Origin: Euryodendron excelsum
Taxonomy: Eukaryota; Streptophyta; Magnoliopsida; Ericales; Pentaphylacaceae
Length of the DNA stretch: 64,000 nt
Direction of reading: 5' to 3'
Assembly (NCBI GenBank): GCA_033060915.1
Contig: CM065384.1
Span: 38,293,501-38,357,500, forward strand
Shown here: positions 23,965 to 35,718 of the stretch, one piece after another
How positions within the stretch are numbered: position 1 is the stretch's first letter
Layout of the letters: the number at the start of each line of letters is the position of its first letter
Made by a program: the position numbers and the translations under genes
The notes under the pieces: generated by a model
What the model saw: only the letters and a program-made list of their open reading frames with translations
What the model was told of the DNA's origin: nothing
Databases searched by the model: none

Positions 23965-26272
23965 TCGATGTTACAACAAATGTTTCTTCTTCCTCTGTAA
24001 TGACAAATATATAGTTTTGTTGAAGTGCTTCAGAGTGGAATTTCATTAATTCATTTGCCTTCATTTTTGTTTTTCTTAATAATCTTTGTTTGAAATCACT
24101 TATGATCTATTGACAACGAAAAATTTGTTTATACAAGCGGTCATAAAAAAAAATGTAACATGGGTCTATCAGACTTTAACCCTAAAATAAAAAGCGAGAC
24201 CTACAGACAATTTTTCTGAATATTTGTGTGGGATCGTTTCTACTATGCTAATTGGAATGGGAGTAATTCAACTTGGGTTTGGAAGTAACTCATATTATTG
24301 TAAACAAAATTCCATGACTAAATTTGAGTGCGAAAACATTAACATAAAAGTTGAGGAACAATTGAATCGTCCAAATCAACAATATCGTGTCTACAACGGT
24401 GTCGTGAAACAAGGTTTCGAGTAGAATGGTCTACTGCTGTTGATAAGTACTACTCAAAAACATTTGCCAAAATGAAGCAAGCCTAATGGGAGTCCAGATG
24501 GAAAGTGGATTTTGCAGTTGTCCATCATATCCTAGAGGATGTGATGGAGAAGGGAAAGCTAGTAGTCGAAGTGCATGTGTATCGATCAGTTGGCCGTCAT
24601 ATCCAAGAGGAATTGATGAAGGACGGAAAGCTAGAAAGGAGGAAGCCGAAGACTTCACTCTGGTCTATGGTCAAAGGCACATGAGTCTGACTTATGAAAA
24701 ACAATAATACGAGACATTAGACCGGCAACAGGATTTCATTGAACCCACAAGTAAGACACTCACTACGTTAATTCTACAATTCAACCCCGTTTGCTGTAGG
24801 TTATTCATATGTCAATGTATTACAAGAGAAGAGATAAGAAAGGGAAAAAAAAATTCTAACCGTATCAGATCAAAATATAAGTCAATCGTCTAATCGCTTG
24901 ACTTAAGATCCTCAAATTATATTCAAATCTCTCTACAATTAGGTTAATGCTTATAAATTTTTTTTTTTTCTAATCGGTGTCCAGCTTACGCGCACTTTGA
25001 CTAATTTCGGTATTTATATTGTTATCATATCTCACACAAATCGGTTAATTACAATGCCAAAAACCATAAAATAGTCTAAAAGAGTTGATAGCATTTAAAA
25101 GGTTTCGAACTTGAGACATTGAAAGGAGCAGACTCTCAAGTTCCAAATTTTTATCACAAGAAAGAAAAAAACCGTTGCACCACTAAGAAATAAATTGTAA
25201 TTATTCCTATTTTATATGGAGTAGCTACTAATAAACAAAGCTTTTAACTATTAATTATGGACCTTAGATCCATTAGATAACAGGACCTAGAAATTGAAAA
25301 AAAACTAAAACACAAACAAACAAACAGGATTTCTATCCCTAAATTGAAATGACTTGTACGTAAAATGGGATTGCCGTGACCCTGAAGAGAGAGTAGCTTG
25401 GTCATTATGACCTGAGGAAATGAAATTTCATCTACCATCAGTATTTTCACTGTACATCCAACATGCACAAATTATGTATTTTTATGATATATATATATAT
25501 ATATGCATATAGACTTCATTGATATCAAAAAGAATAATTTACTATCATTCCTATAATTTCATTGCTTTCATCAAGTTGGGTAGTTGTGGTGGTTCATGGT
25601 GGCAACGGTGGTGGTGGGAGTCGGAGGGATGAGAAAGATGAAAGATTTATTTTTAAAATAAAATAAAATTAAAACACTCTTTTGTGATTGATAACTGTTC
25701 TTACAATTTTTTAGCAACTCTAATGGATACTTAATGTCTAATCTATTTAAACTCGTTTTTAATTGGGCTTCCATGTTGTAATCCAATTAAACCTATTAAT
25801 AAAGTTTGACTAGTCTAGATAGGTTTTAAATAGATGAATTGGACCGATTCATGAATATGTGTTGAGTTTGTCAGGCCTACCCTTAAAGATTTCAAATTAT
25901 ATTCAAATCTCCCCACAATTAGTCTAATTAATAACCCTCAATCACTAGACTCTAAATTTTTGAGCTTTAAAGTGTGCTCCAATGACACACATTAATATTT
26001 ACCTTAATTCAATGGTGATGAGAAATTAAAAATCAAAAGTTGAGAAGGGCTAAATAGAAGATCTTTAAATGGAGCCCACACCCCTTCAATTTGTAATTAA
26101 TTTATGGTTTGGATGTGATCACAAAATGATGAGATAGCCGTGCAATCAAACTTGTTCATATGAGTATGTGCACATAGAGAAACATGTGCAATTCCGTAAC
26201 TGATCATAAGTGGCTACCGGTGGTAGCAAAATTCATTCGACACTAAGTTTCTAACTAATGTCGATCAAAGAT
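23965..26272. other. Intergenic, with small repeats
   Basis: 24258-24420 resembles 12040-12200 (see the repeat entry). 24518-24640 holds two imperfect ~72-bp units, each with a variant of CATATCC(T/A)AGAGGA followed by GGAAAGCTAG. The short open frame across them (24486-24707) has no recognisable family. (TA)n at about 25490-25504. No gene was recognised. Confidence 0.5.
24258..24420 (+). repeat. Copy of an unclassified dispersed repeat (other copy 12040-12200)
   Basis: Shares GGAGTAATTCAACTTGG, GTAACTC, CCATGACTA, GCGAAAACATTAACAT versus GTGAAAGCATTGACAT, and CAATATCGT in the same order as 12040-12200. Confidence 0.55.
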
Positions 26273-26277
26273 ATAAG

Positions 26278-26880
26278 GCTATGTTTAGTATAAAGAAATT
26301 AAAATGAATAAAACGAAAATAAAAATGGAATGAAAAAAAAATAAAATGAAAAGGAATAGCCATTCTTATTTCTTTGTATGGTAAGATCAATGAACAATGT
26401 TAGAATAGAATGGAATGAAATTTATGTATGATATAAAAAATTAATATTATGTCTATATAAAATATTAGTAATATATATTATTTAATTATTAAATATTATT
26501 AAACATTTGTAATGGTGATGGTGACAGTAGCAGCAGTGGTTTAATTATCATATTTAATTTAGTAAGATTTTTGTTGTAAAATTTTTTTTTAAATTTGAAA
26601 TTTAAAATTTAAAAAAATAATTACCAAACATGTTTTATATTTTTTTTAAAAAATTAAACAAAAAAAATCTTACTAAGTTTCATTTTATGTTGTTTTATCT
26701 GGAAATGGAATGATCATTCCCACTCTTGAAATAGAGAATGATCATTCTAACAAAATGTGGGTATAATCATTCTTTGAGAATGACCATCTCATGTTTAAAT
26801 AGTAGTACCAAACAAGAGAATGAGAATGAAAATAAAAATGGTTATTTAATTTTATTTCATTTTCTTGTACTAAACATAGC
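26278..26880. mobile_element. MITE with about 30-bp terminal inverted repeats
   Basis: The left end GCTATGTTTAGTATAAAG and the inverse right end GCTATGTTTAGTACAAG pair well for about 30 bp. ATAAG is directly repeated on both flanks (26273-26277 and 26881-26885). The interior is AT-rich with inverted GAATGATCATTC words. No coding. Superfamily unclear. Confidence 0.75.
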
Positions 26881-27274
26881 ATAAGAGATTCTTTAGCTTT
26901 CTAGATTTAAAAACAAGCACTACAAATTTTATTTCTAGATTGAATAAATTAGTATTTTTAAAAAGATTTGCAACTGATGACTACGAATCAAGCTTAGATG
27001 AAATTATAGAAAATTGAAAATTTGTCAACAATCGGAAAGTTATGGTATCAACTTAAAATACGTCTAAATCGTGTTTGGATAAGGTTCTGAAAAGGGATCT
27101 ATATCTAAATGGTGGGCACGCCTTCACTTTCAAAACATTTGACGGGGCACGGACAGTCGGACAGAGAGGAAAGGGATCGGATTTTGGAAGGTGGGCACAC
27201 CTGCTCTTTGTTTTGTCTGTGCCGATGGAGAATTTTTTAACACATTGTTGAATGCGAGAGAGAGAGAGAGTTGT

Positions 27275-27284
<10 letters not shown>

Positions 27285-27305
<21 letters not shown>

Positions 27306-27307
27306 GG
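27285..27307 (+). repeat. Run of 23 G after a run of T
   Basis: A G23 homopolymer preceded by T11 and a GA dinucleotide run (27256-27270). It could form G-quadruplexes; its length may be imprecise in sequencing. Confidence 0.8.
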
Positions 27308-27732
27308 TTGTTCTTCTTATGTCTGTTTCTTTTTAAGAAAAAAAATCATTATAAAAAAAATTTATACAGAATAATCTATGAGTAATCCATCCAAATGATC
27401 TGATAATAATAATGTTATGATTAAAAGTCATTATAATATATATTTTATTTTAAAATAAAAAATAATTGAACCATATCATTTTGCGCATAAAATCTATACA
27501 AATTTTATGACTGTTTAGCATTACGCTTTTCATGTGACGCTTAAGAGATTTGCTTATGAGTTATCTATTGAGAAAAAAGAGAGAGAAAGCATGAACATGG
27601 GTCTCGTTATTCAACCTCACTCTCAAAAAAAAAAATGGAGTAACATAATATACAATATCATTTTTTATTTTTATTTTTTATTAGTTTAGATACAAGACTG
27701 TAGGATTCATATTAATATGAGACCAATTTACT

Positions 27733-28149
27733 TATGTCTAGAATTGAAAAAATTATTTAAGAAAATAAATTATGTATAGCATTTTTCAAAAAAATATATA
27801 GAAAAAGACAGTCATATATAATGTATTTATATCCATGTAGCTATTGGTAATTTACTGACCATTTATCATAGCCACATTTGTTGGGTCGGATGGAACAAGT
27901 GAACAAAGAATTTTTTTTTTTTTTTTGGGTACTAGTGAACAAAGAATTTTGAGATAATAAAATTTGAGATTATAAATCTATCCCTTCTTATACATTTATC
28001 TCTCACTAAGTATACCGATGATAGGGGAGGGGGGCACAGACCTTCTTAAAATTTTAAAATTCTGTATACTTCTTATAAAATTTTAGATATTTACAATCAA
28101 ATTTGGTGTAGTGACCTCCTTAGAATTCAAGAAATTTTATTAAGGTCTC
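27733..28149 (+). repeat. First copy of a tandem segmental duplication (block A)
   Basis: 27733-27890 aligns with 40146-40305: TGTCTAGAA, AATGTATTTATATCC, TAGCTA, GGTAATTTTACTG-like and TAGCCACATTTGTT in order. The gypsy element inserted at 28150 separates block A from block B (35790-35930). Confidence 0.75.
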
Positions 28150-28748
28150 TATAAGTGGGATTTTTAGAAAAGTCTGGCCGATCATTCGAACTAATAATAG
28201 TGAGTCTCAAACTTGCTGTAAAGAGACAAATGAGTTAGAATGAACTGACCCTCTATGGGCCGATCACACTTCAACGGTCAAGTTAGCAATCTTAACCAGA
28301 GATCAGGTAAAAATGATAAGTATATGAGGCTTAATCGGATTGATCATACATTGCTTTCTCAAAGCTCTGGTATTTATAATGTAGGGCTCTCTGTTGAGCC
28401 TACCTCATTAATCATGACTTACTGCACTGGTCTATGCTGGCTAGAGTCGGCTGATCGAGCGTAATTTCTCCTGCATCGCCATGCTCAAGCTTGACTAACC
28501 AGACATGAACGTCGTTTGTGTGCAGCGCCTCCCCCACATTGAATGCGAGTCTGTTCTCTATTAAATGTTTTGTCACTCCGCATGATTACACTGTTAAGCT
28601 GGGCTAGGAGGGCTTCAGCTTGGGTTGACAAAAATGACCTAGGCCTGTAGTGTAATAATCGCTCCTAGGCTGCTCCAGGCCCAGCTTAACAGTGCCAATC
28701 CTTTTGGGCTTGATTAATTGGTTTGGGCCCACATTTATTTGACCCACA
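28150..28748 (-). repeat. 3' LTR of the gypsy element
   Basis: 599 bp; pairs with 35125-35718 over its full length with scattered substitutions. Contains TATTTATAATGTAGGGC and CTCTCTGTTGAGCC blocks in both copies. Confidence 0.9.
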
Positions 28749-29040
28749 ATTGCCCCCTAGCCCTAGTGCCCCGATTGTAGGGGTCTTAGGCTAATATATT
28801 GGGACAGTTAGATGACGTCAACCGTAAAACGGTCTTAAATGAGATATGACCATTGGGCTGCCCCAGATCTATTGCCACCATGCTGATACTCTTTTTGCAG
28901 ACCAGGGGGTTGTATTCATTATTCGAACGCAAAACTTCCCCACACCTTGCATCAGTTTCTGTCACGAAGACCGCCATTATGTGAGTCCTCCCTCTCTTTG
29001 TATTCCTTCCTCATTTTTCTCACTTTAAACCCTAGAACTC

Positions 29041-31266
29041 CTCAGTCATTATTGGCACTAGGCTTAAGGGAATGCTTAACCACTCTGATGCCACACTGCT
29101 TTCAAACAACGGTATAATTTTCCCGAAGGGGTAGATATTGGCTTAGTAGGGCCAAAGGATGACAGTTAGAGGGTGACCGAAGAGAGGACTCTGTTTTCCC
29201 TCATCAGAATAGTAGAGGGTGGCCTTAGGTTTCCCATCCATCCATTCTTGACCCAACTCCTTAGCCAGTACGAAATCGCCCAGATCTAACTGCTGCCGAA
29301 TGGTTACAGAATACTGATGGGGTTGATTGAGTTGAACCGTCGCTTGGGCCTAAACCTAGGTCTTCATGACTTCAACTATTGTTACGTCGCCATGGAAGTA
29401 AGCGGCAGCAGTAAACTAGAGCGATAAAAGTACTACTTTAGGGCTAGGCTTGGGCCAAGGGAGCTAGTCCAATTCCTTCCTAGTTCGGGAAAGGGGATTG
29501 ATGATGCCGTAGTAAGAGTGAGGGGGCCATGGGAATTTGGCAACATTTTTGTAGAACTGGCCTCCAGAGATGAGATGCCCTAGAACACCGAAGAAAATAG
29601 GTTTACCACTCTCTTCGCTACTTGATGTGCTTTCTCTCTGTTTTGACATTTTCTTGGTTCGTTGCCTAACTTTGTGCTTTCATGTTTCCCAACTACCTTC
29701 GAACCCGGGGACAAGGAGACCGAACACCTCAATATCGATCTTGCTGCCTTGGATCGAGTTTGGGCATACAAAGGTGAGGGAGAACTGCGAGGGATAGGCC
29801 GAGCTGCATACATACTACTAGGCTACCCAATTTGGTACCAGTCCTTCACTGCGATGAACTGGGTATTTGTCGATGTGATTGCTGCCTAAAAAGTGGAGGG
29901 AGCTAGGAACGACAATGGGGATCGCTCACCTCTCTTGCCATTTCTAAGTCTCGCACCTATTGCCGATGTCCCCGCCTCTGCCTTTGGAGTAGAAATGGCT
30001 CCTAAAGTTCGAGACCTGACTCTAATACTAGGATAGAAGGGTTCCAGGAAGAGGAAGGGAGCAACATCATCTTCTGCTGAGACCATTACTCAGGTCGGCG
30101 ACACCAATGCTCCTCCTCGGCCTACCGTGCCTCGGCCATTGGAGTTCCTGCTGCCACCAAGGTGGTCGATCTGATGGAGGAAGTAACGACCCAGGCAGTG
30201 GTGAAGAAAAGGAGGTTGGTGAAAGTGGCTGAGAAAGCTGTCACCCGAGAGATGGTCGAAGGCACGGCCGCTACCCCAGATAGATTGGTGAAACCTTCTA
30301 CTACCAAAAAGGGCAAGGGCACGATGGAGAGGCCATTGGCTGAAGAGTTCACAACACGGTCCAAGATCGGCAAGAGGGCTATGACCATCGAAGACTCTGT
30401 GTTGTGTTGCCCTAGTGCCGCTATCGGAGCCCTCCAGGCTATTATACCGCCTCAGGACGTCAAAGAGCTATACGGCATTGACATTGGAGATTTGATACTT
30501 GAAGCTGTTCAGTCAGCGTTTGCGGTAAGTTTTCTATGCCGAACTCTTGGTTTTGGCTGTTTGATTTGAAAATTATGCACTAATACTTGTTTTTACTTGT
30601 CTTCCTCAGGGGGCCATTCACGACTTAGAGGTTATGCAACGATTCTGCAGCCTACAAGATTGGCACGGGGCTCTTCTAAAAAAGTACTCCAAGCTGAAGA
30701 AGAACTTCCATCAAAGAGATCGGGAGGCCAGAGGCTTCCAACAGGCATGTCAGAACAGTCAAGGTGCTCTTGCCGAGTCGTAGGCCTCTTTTAGGTAGAA
30801 GGCAGAAGAGTACCAAAAAGCTGAAGCGGAGGCCGCCGATCTGAAGTCTAGACTGACTGAAACCGAGAAGTCGACGGCCATAGTAGAAGCGTCTTTGGTT
30901 GAAGCTTAACTGGAAGTGGAGTAGTTAAAGAAGGAGGCTGAAGCCAAATACAACAAGGGTTTCGAGGATGCCGGGGATCATTACAAGGCCCAGGTCAAGC
31001 AGATCACAGAGCATACATTTCAAGATAGCTGTAGGGCAACTCTAAGGCAGTTGAAGCTGGACAAGTCTTCCTCCCTTTGGACGGAGATTCTTGCCCGAAC
31101 TGATACGATACTTGAGTCGAAGGATGAGGCCGATCAAGAAACCGACCGTGAGGGAGATAAAGATGCCCCTAAAACTCAAGTGGTTAATGAAGCCAATCTT
31201 ACCGAGCTTCCTCTAGCCGAACTGCCATCGAACACTGGATTACCTCCAACTACCGAGCTACCTTAG
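29041..31266 (+). pseudogene. Antisense ORF of the gypsy element (Transposase_28 / putative gypsy-type transposon family), with intron, broken
   Basis: Read on the plus strand, opposite to gag-pol. The first part (about 29120-29570) gives FPEGVDIGLVGPKDDS, LRFPIHPFLTQLLSQYEIAQ, NGYRILMGLIELNRRLGL and LHDFNYCYVAMEV. This resembles the plant family Pfam calls Transposase_28. Basic and low-complexity segments follow. An intron with GT (30524) and CAG (30609) is apparent: SAFA continues as AIHDLEVMQRFCSLQDWHGA. After it comes a charged, coiled-coil-like segment (KKYSKLKKNFHQRD, AEEYQKAEAEAADLKSR) and an acidic, proline-rich tail ending at a stop near 31266. Several in-frame stops show it is not functional here. 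Its role in Tat elements is unknown. Confidence 0.7.
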
Positions 31267-31559
31267 GGCCTTTTTCTTTTACTTTTTTTGTTTTCTTGTT
31301 TGAACCTTAAGAATAATTTGTAAGCAGTGCACACTTCATGGATCAATCTTGAAAGTATGCCTTATCTGTTATGAGTATCGTCTTTTACTTAGATAGAAAT
31401 TTGTTACTTGTTCGTTAGAACTGCCAAACTTAGGCCAATAAGATCTAATTTAACAAAGTAGGGGCTCCTAGCTTTATCCCATTCATAAATTTTAGGCAAA
31501 TAAAAACTTCGCTACGTTTAGCCTACCAGACTTGGTTAGGGCTGAGTCAAGTTACTTAA

Positions 31560-32135
31560 CTTTGTTGTTTTGATGAAGATCTCTACCAACCTACTTGACT
31601 TGGACAGGTCCAAGGCTGGACGCTAGCTTTTTAAAGGACTTTTATTGGCCAGCCTGCCAAACTTAGACAGGATTAAGTTTTTTTCACTTGGTTTTAATGA
31701 CCTTCGTTGGCCAACCTTGTTGTAAATGATCCAGGACTAGGTTTTTACATTTGATTTTTATGACCTTCATTCGCCAACTTGTCCAATTTAGACGGGACTA
31801 AGTTTTTACACTTGGTTTTAATGACCTTCGCTGGCCGACCTGGTCGTAAATAATCCAGGACCAGGTTTTTACACCTAGTTTTTGTGACCTTCATTGGCCG
31901 ACTTGTTCAACTTAGACAAGACTATGTTTTTACACTTGGTTTTAATGACCTTTGTTGGCTGACCTGGTCGTAAATGATCCAGGACCAGGTTTTTACACCT
32001 AATTTTTGTGACCTTCATTGGCCGACCTGTCCAACTTAGGTAGGACTAAGTTTTTACATTTGGTTTTAATGACCTTCATTAGCTGAACTAGTCGTAAATG
32101 ATCAAGGACAAGGTTTTTACACCTGGTTTTTGTTT
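31560..32135 (+). repeat. Tandem array of about 60-bp units inside the gypsy element
   Basis: Alternating units of the form GACTAAGTTTTTACACTTGG...AATGACCTTCGTTGGCC and GACCAGGTTTTTACACC...GTGACCTTCATTGGCCGACC give a ~60-bp monomer or ~118-bp dimer, about eight to nine monomers. The reverse complement of the same monomer forms the array at 46470-47000 in the other gypsy element, so the array belongs to the element family. Confidence 0.85.
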
Positions 32136-32289
32136 GTCTTTCTTCAATTCTTGGCAATTTGGAGTGGCATCAAATTTGTTGAGTAGTTTCCAATTTTTAT
32201 TGATTTGTGTAAAGATTACATATTTGTTGAAGGAAGTTGCATTCTTTTGAGGACAAATTACTGGTAGATACATCCCTTGAAAATCAGAA

Positions 32290-33250
32290 GAGCCTACTGG
32301 TAGAATTTCCTGAGATTATTTGCGTTCCAAGGTCGAGGTAGTTGTCGCCTTTCTTGATAGTTTCCAGTCGATATGCCCCCACGCCAACTTGGGATGTAAT
32401 TCTATAGGGACCTTCCTAGTTAGGGCCTAGCTTCCCGTCCTTTGGATGTTTATGTGTTGGCTATTTTTTGGTGATCGAACTCACGACTTAGCTGGGAGAC
32501 CGTCTGAGTGATTTAGGCAATTCTGAGGTCAATAGCCTGGCGCAACCCGTCTAGCGTGATGAGGACTATCCCTGGATCTGCCCCCTAGTCATTGGATGCT
32601 CCGTCTACGAACAGTTTCCAATGATCAGCTTTCTCCCTAAAACGCCAAGGAGAGTTCATCTTATTGTGTATCGGAAATCGGGGTTAGATTGGTTTCCCTT
32701 GGAAGTTCAACAAAAAATTCGGCAATGAAGTTGGTCAATACTTGGCCTCTAACTGACGCTCGGGGTTGGGAGCTTAACCGTATGCTCCAAAACTGCGGGG
32801 TAAAGGAAGAGCTTTTCATCCTTTTGTGGTACATGCCGTAAAGAAGCATTGTTTGGCAGTAACTTGGTCCCTTTTTATCTCTTGCACCCCTTCTGGGGAG
32901 GGGAAACGAATCATTTGATGGTAGGAGGATGGGATAGCTTTCATGAGGTGCAACCATGTTCGGCCCATGATTGCATTATATGGGGATGGCACCTTGACCA
33001 CCAGGAATTCTGTTTGCAGGGTAATCCCTCCTGCAGTCACAGGGATAGTTACCTTCCTAAGTGGCCAAACTGATTCAAAGCTAAACCCGACCAATGGATT
33101 AGGTGAGGGCTGGAGATCGGCATCCTTTAGCTCTAGTTTCTTAAACAAGTCGTATTACATAATCTTAGAAGAGCTCCCTTAGTCAATGAGTAGTCTCTTC
33201 ACATCACACCTTGCCATTTGTAAGGTAATGACCAGCGCGTCATTGTGGAG
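32290..33250 (-). pseudogene. gypsy pol remnant: protease joined to RNase H and integrase tail, RT missing
   Basis: Minus strand from 33250: LLID then stop then GSS at the protease active site, FKKLELKDADL, FEVWPL-like, YNAIMGRTWLH (protease, to about 32980). Then QPRASVRGQVLTNFIAEFF and, after shifts, WKLFVDGASN (RNase H, about 32760-32600). Then GPYRITSQVGVGAYRLETI and WNANNLRKFY (integrase C-terminus, about 32420-32310). The reverse transcriptase and integrase core, which would need well over 2 kb, are absent. Frameshifts and stops occur throughout. Confidence 0.8.
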
Positions 33251-33599
33251 GGGTTTGAACCCTGACGAGATCTTTCTCAGTAAAGGTTATGGCTGCATTG
33301 TCACTGCCGATCTTGACTTTTTTGGGAGGAAGGCCTATTTGCATCACCTCCCTCAAGTACACAGCTTTTTGAATATTGGCCCAGTATCTGTGCCGGTCAA
33401 TAGCTTTCGATTCTACCGATCTGTGCAGTATGTTGATTACCCAGACTGGTTCAACTCTGTCTTCTTTCTGCGGGGGGGCCTCTAGCCTTGGCTGCTTGGC
33501 CTTCTGTTTCGTCTTTTCTCTGTCAATATACTAGTCAAGATGGCCAGCCTTTGCCAGATCTTCAAGGTGATTTTTTAGATGTCGGCAATTTTCTGTTTG

Positions 33600-35091
33600 A
33601 TGCCCCCTCTCCTTATGATAGGAGCAAAACTTCCCTTAGTCTTGGGTTGTAATGTCTTCTCCCAACTTCGGGGGCCATTTGAAGAACGGCTTGCGCGGAT
33701 TTAAGGAAAATTTTTATAAATGGGGTCTTTGAAGACAATGTAAACCCCACTGCTTGCCTTATTACTTTGGCCATTGTTGTCTTCCCGCTGAAACTTCTTT
33801 GTGTCCTGCCCATTCTTTTTTTCGACGATAATGTCGACCTTCTCGAGAGCGAGCTGTGGTACGTCCTCTTCTAACCTCGCATATCGCTCAATTCTTGACA
33901 TCAACTCTTACACCGTGAGGCCTGGCTTTTTCATTAAGGACTGTCGCATGCAGTGCTCTCTGGGCAAGCCGATTTTGAACTGAGTTACAGTCAGTTGTTC
34001 GCTGCACTCGTCAATCTCATTGTAGGCCGCCCAATAGCGTTGTGCATATATACGTTATCCTTCTCCATCATTCTTTCGTAAGGTGAGTAGGAATTCTACT
34101 TCCCTTGGTTGCTTGTTGTTGGCTATGAAGTGAGCATTGAACAGTTAGGTAAGTTGTCTCCAGTTTGAAATTGATTTGGACGACAACTTGTCAAACCACT
34201 GTAGGGCCACCTCTCTTAAACTGGATTGGAATACTCGACACATCAAGGACTGATCTCTGCTCCAAGTGCCATCATTTGCTTGTAGTTGCAAACGTGATTA
34301 ATTGGATCGACTTTTTCGTCATAAGGTGTGAACTTTGGTGGGGCAAACTTTCTCGGAGGTTGGTGGCTTTCGATCTCTTCCATGAAAGGTGTGGACGCGA
34401 TCTGATCTAGGGTTTTGCTGACCATGTCCTGAGTAGTATATGTTTTGGGGAGCTGCTCTTTGCTATCAAGTTTCTCATTTAGCCATCTCTCCCATTCTTT
34501 TTGTTGCTAACCGGTTCTAAGCCGATCCCCGTCCTGCGGTGTTCTGCTCCTCCTGTGGTGCCGATCTTCTAGTCTTTTACTGTTACGGCCGGTGTTGGAG
34601 GCATAGCTCTTGATAGTGTGCACAGGCGTTGGACTTCTATTTTTGGGATCTCGACTCCTTCTTTCGTTGTGATAGGCCGGTGACCTCCTTCCGGCTCAGT
34701 TATCCCTCCTAAATATTGCGTCCCTCATTGCTCTGAGCTGGGAAGTAAGCCTAGCAATTTGATCGCCACGTCGCTGTAGTTCCCTTTTAATAGCATGAAG
34801 TGAATGGTTAATGAGCACACGTCCATTGGAAAGTGAAGGGCCCAGGTCCCGGTGATGATCTCTACAGAGATTTGGCCCCCTAGCGTAGTATAGGTCCCTC
34901 CGTAACTCATCTCGTGTTCCTTGGGGGCTTTCAGTAGGAGACCAGGTCTCCAACCTCCTCGTCCGTCCCCTTTTGCTTCTTTCAGGGGTGGTTTGGTGGC
35001 CAACCGAGTCAATATTATCATTGCTAGAGGGAACTTTGTTCCCTCGTCCGACGCCATGGACTCCTCTTCTCCCTAAGAAGTTGGTACTCAT
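33600..35091 (-). pseudogene. gypsy gag, broken
   Basis: The minus-strand ATG at 35091 begins MSTNFLGRRGVHGVGRG, followed by an arginine-rich segment (RSKRGRTRRLETWSP) and KRELQRRGDQIARLTSQLRA. Further along, FMEEIESHQPPRKFAPPKF, TPYDEKVDPINHVCNYKQMM (about 34390-34260) is the start of the Retrotrans_gag domain as found in Tat-type elements. Downstream pieces include MSRIERYARLEEDVPQLALE (about 33900). Stops separate these blocks. Confidence 0.8.
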
Positions 35092-35102
35092 GTTTACTAG
35101 AA

Positions 35103-35124
35103 CCTTCCCACAGACGGCGCCAAT
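35103..35124 (-). other. Primer-binding site of the gypsy element
   Basis: Reverse strand reads ATTGGCGCCGTCTGTGGGAA immediately after the 5' LTR end. The TGGCGCC core is usual for gypsy elements primed by an Asp- or Arg-type tRNA. Confidence 0.75.
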
Positions 35125-35718
35125 TGTAAGTGGAATTTTTGGAAAGACCTAACCGATCACTCGAACCAATATCAGTGAGTCTCAAACCTACTGTAGAGAG
35201 ACAAATGAGTTAGAATGGACCGAGCCTCTATGGGCCGATCACACTCCGACAGTCGAGTTAGAAATTTTAACCAGAGATCAGGTAAAAATGATAAGTGTAT
35301 GAGGCTTAATTGGATTGATCATACCTTGCTTTCTCAAAGCTCTGGTATTTATAATGTAGGGCTCTCTGTTGAGCCAACCCCGTTAATCATGACTTACTGC
35401 ACGGGTCTATACCGGCTAAAGCCGACAAATCGGACATAAGTTCTCCTGTATCGCCATGCTCGAGCTTGACTGACGTGAGAGTCGTTTGCGTGCAACGCCT
35501 CCCCCGCATTGAATGCAAGTCTTTTCTCTATTAAATACTCTGTCACTCAGCATGATTACACCCTTAAATTGGGCTGGGAGGGCTTCAGCTTGGGTTGACA
35601 AAAATGACTTGGGCTTGTAGTGTAATAATCGCCCTTGGGCTGCTCTAGGTCCAACTTAGCAGTGTCAATCTTTTTGGACTTGTTTAACTAGTTTGAGCCC
35701 GCATTTATTTGACCCATA
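35125..35718 (-). repeat. 5' LTR of the gypsy element
   Basis: 594 bp, partner of 28150-28748, followed by target duplication GTCTC at 35719-35723. Confidence 0.9.

Larger units (their letters stand above)
28150..35718 (-). mobile_element. Ty3/gypsy element (Tat-like), internally deleted, TSD GTCTC
   Basis: LTRs at 28150-28748 (3') and 35125-35718 (5') are flanked by perfect GTCTC (28145-28149, 35719-35723). On the minus strand the primer-binding site ATTGGCGCCGTCTGTGGG follows the 5' LTR, and a polypurine CTAGGGGGCAAT precedes the 3' LTR. Gag and a fused protease/RNase H/integrase remnant read on the minus strand; a plus-strand (antisense) gene lies between pol and the 3' LTR. An antisense extra ORF in that position is known from Tat-lineage elements. 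Reverse transcriptase is missing, so it depends on other elements. The left LTR starts TATAAG instead of TGTAAG. Confidence 0.9.

Noticed and set aside
28846..29028. Independent gene upstream of the antisense ORF
   Set aside because: Short frame within the gypsy element; no family resemblance, and an opposite-strand frame overlaps it.
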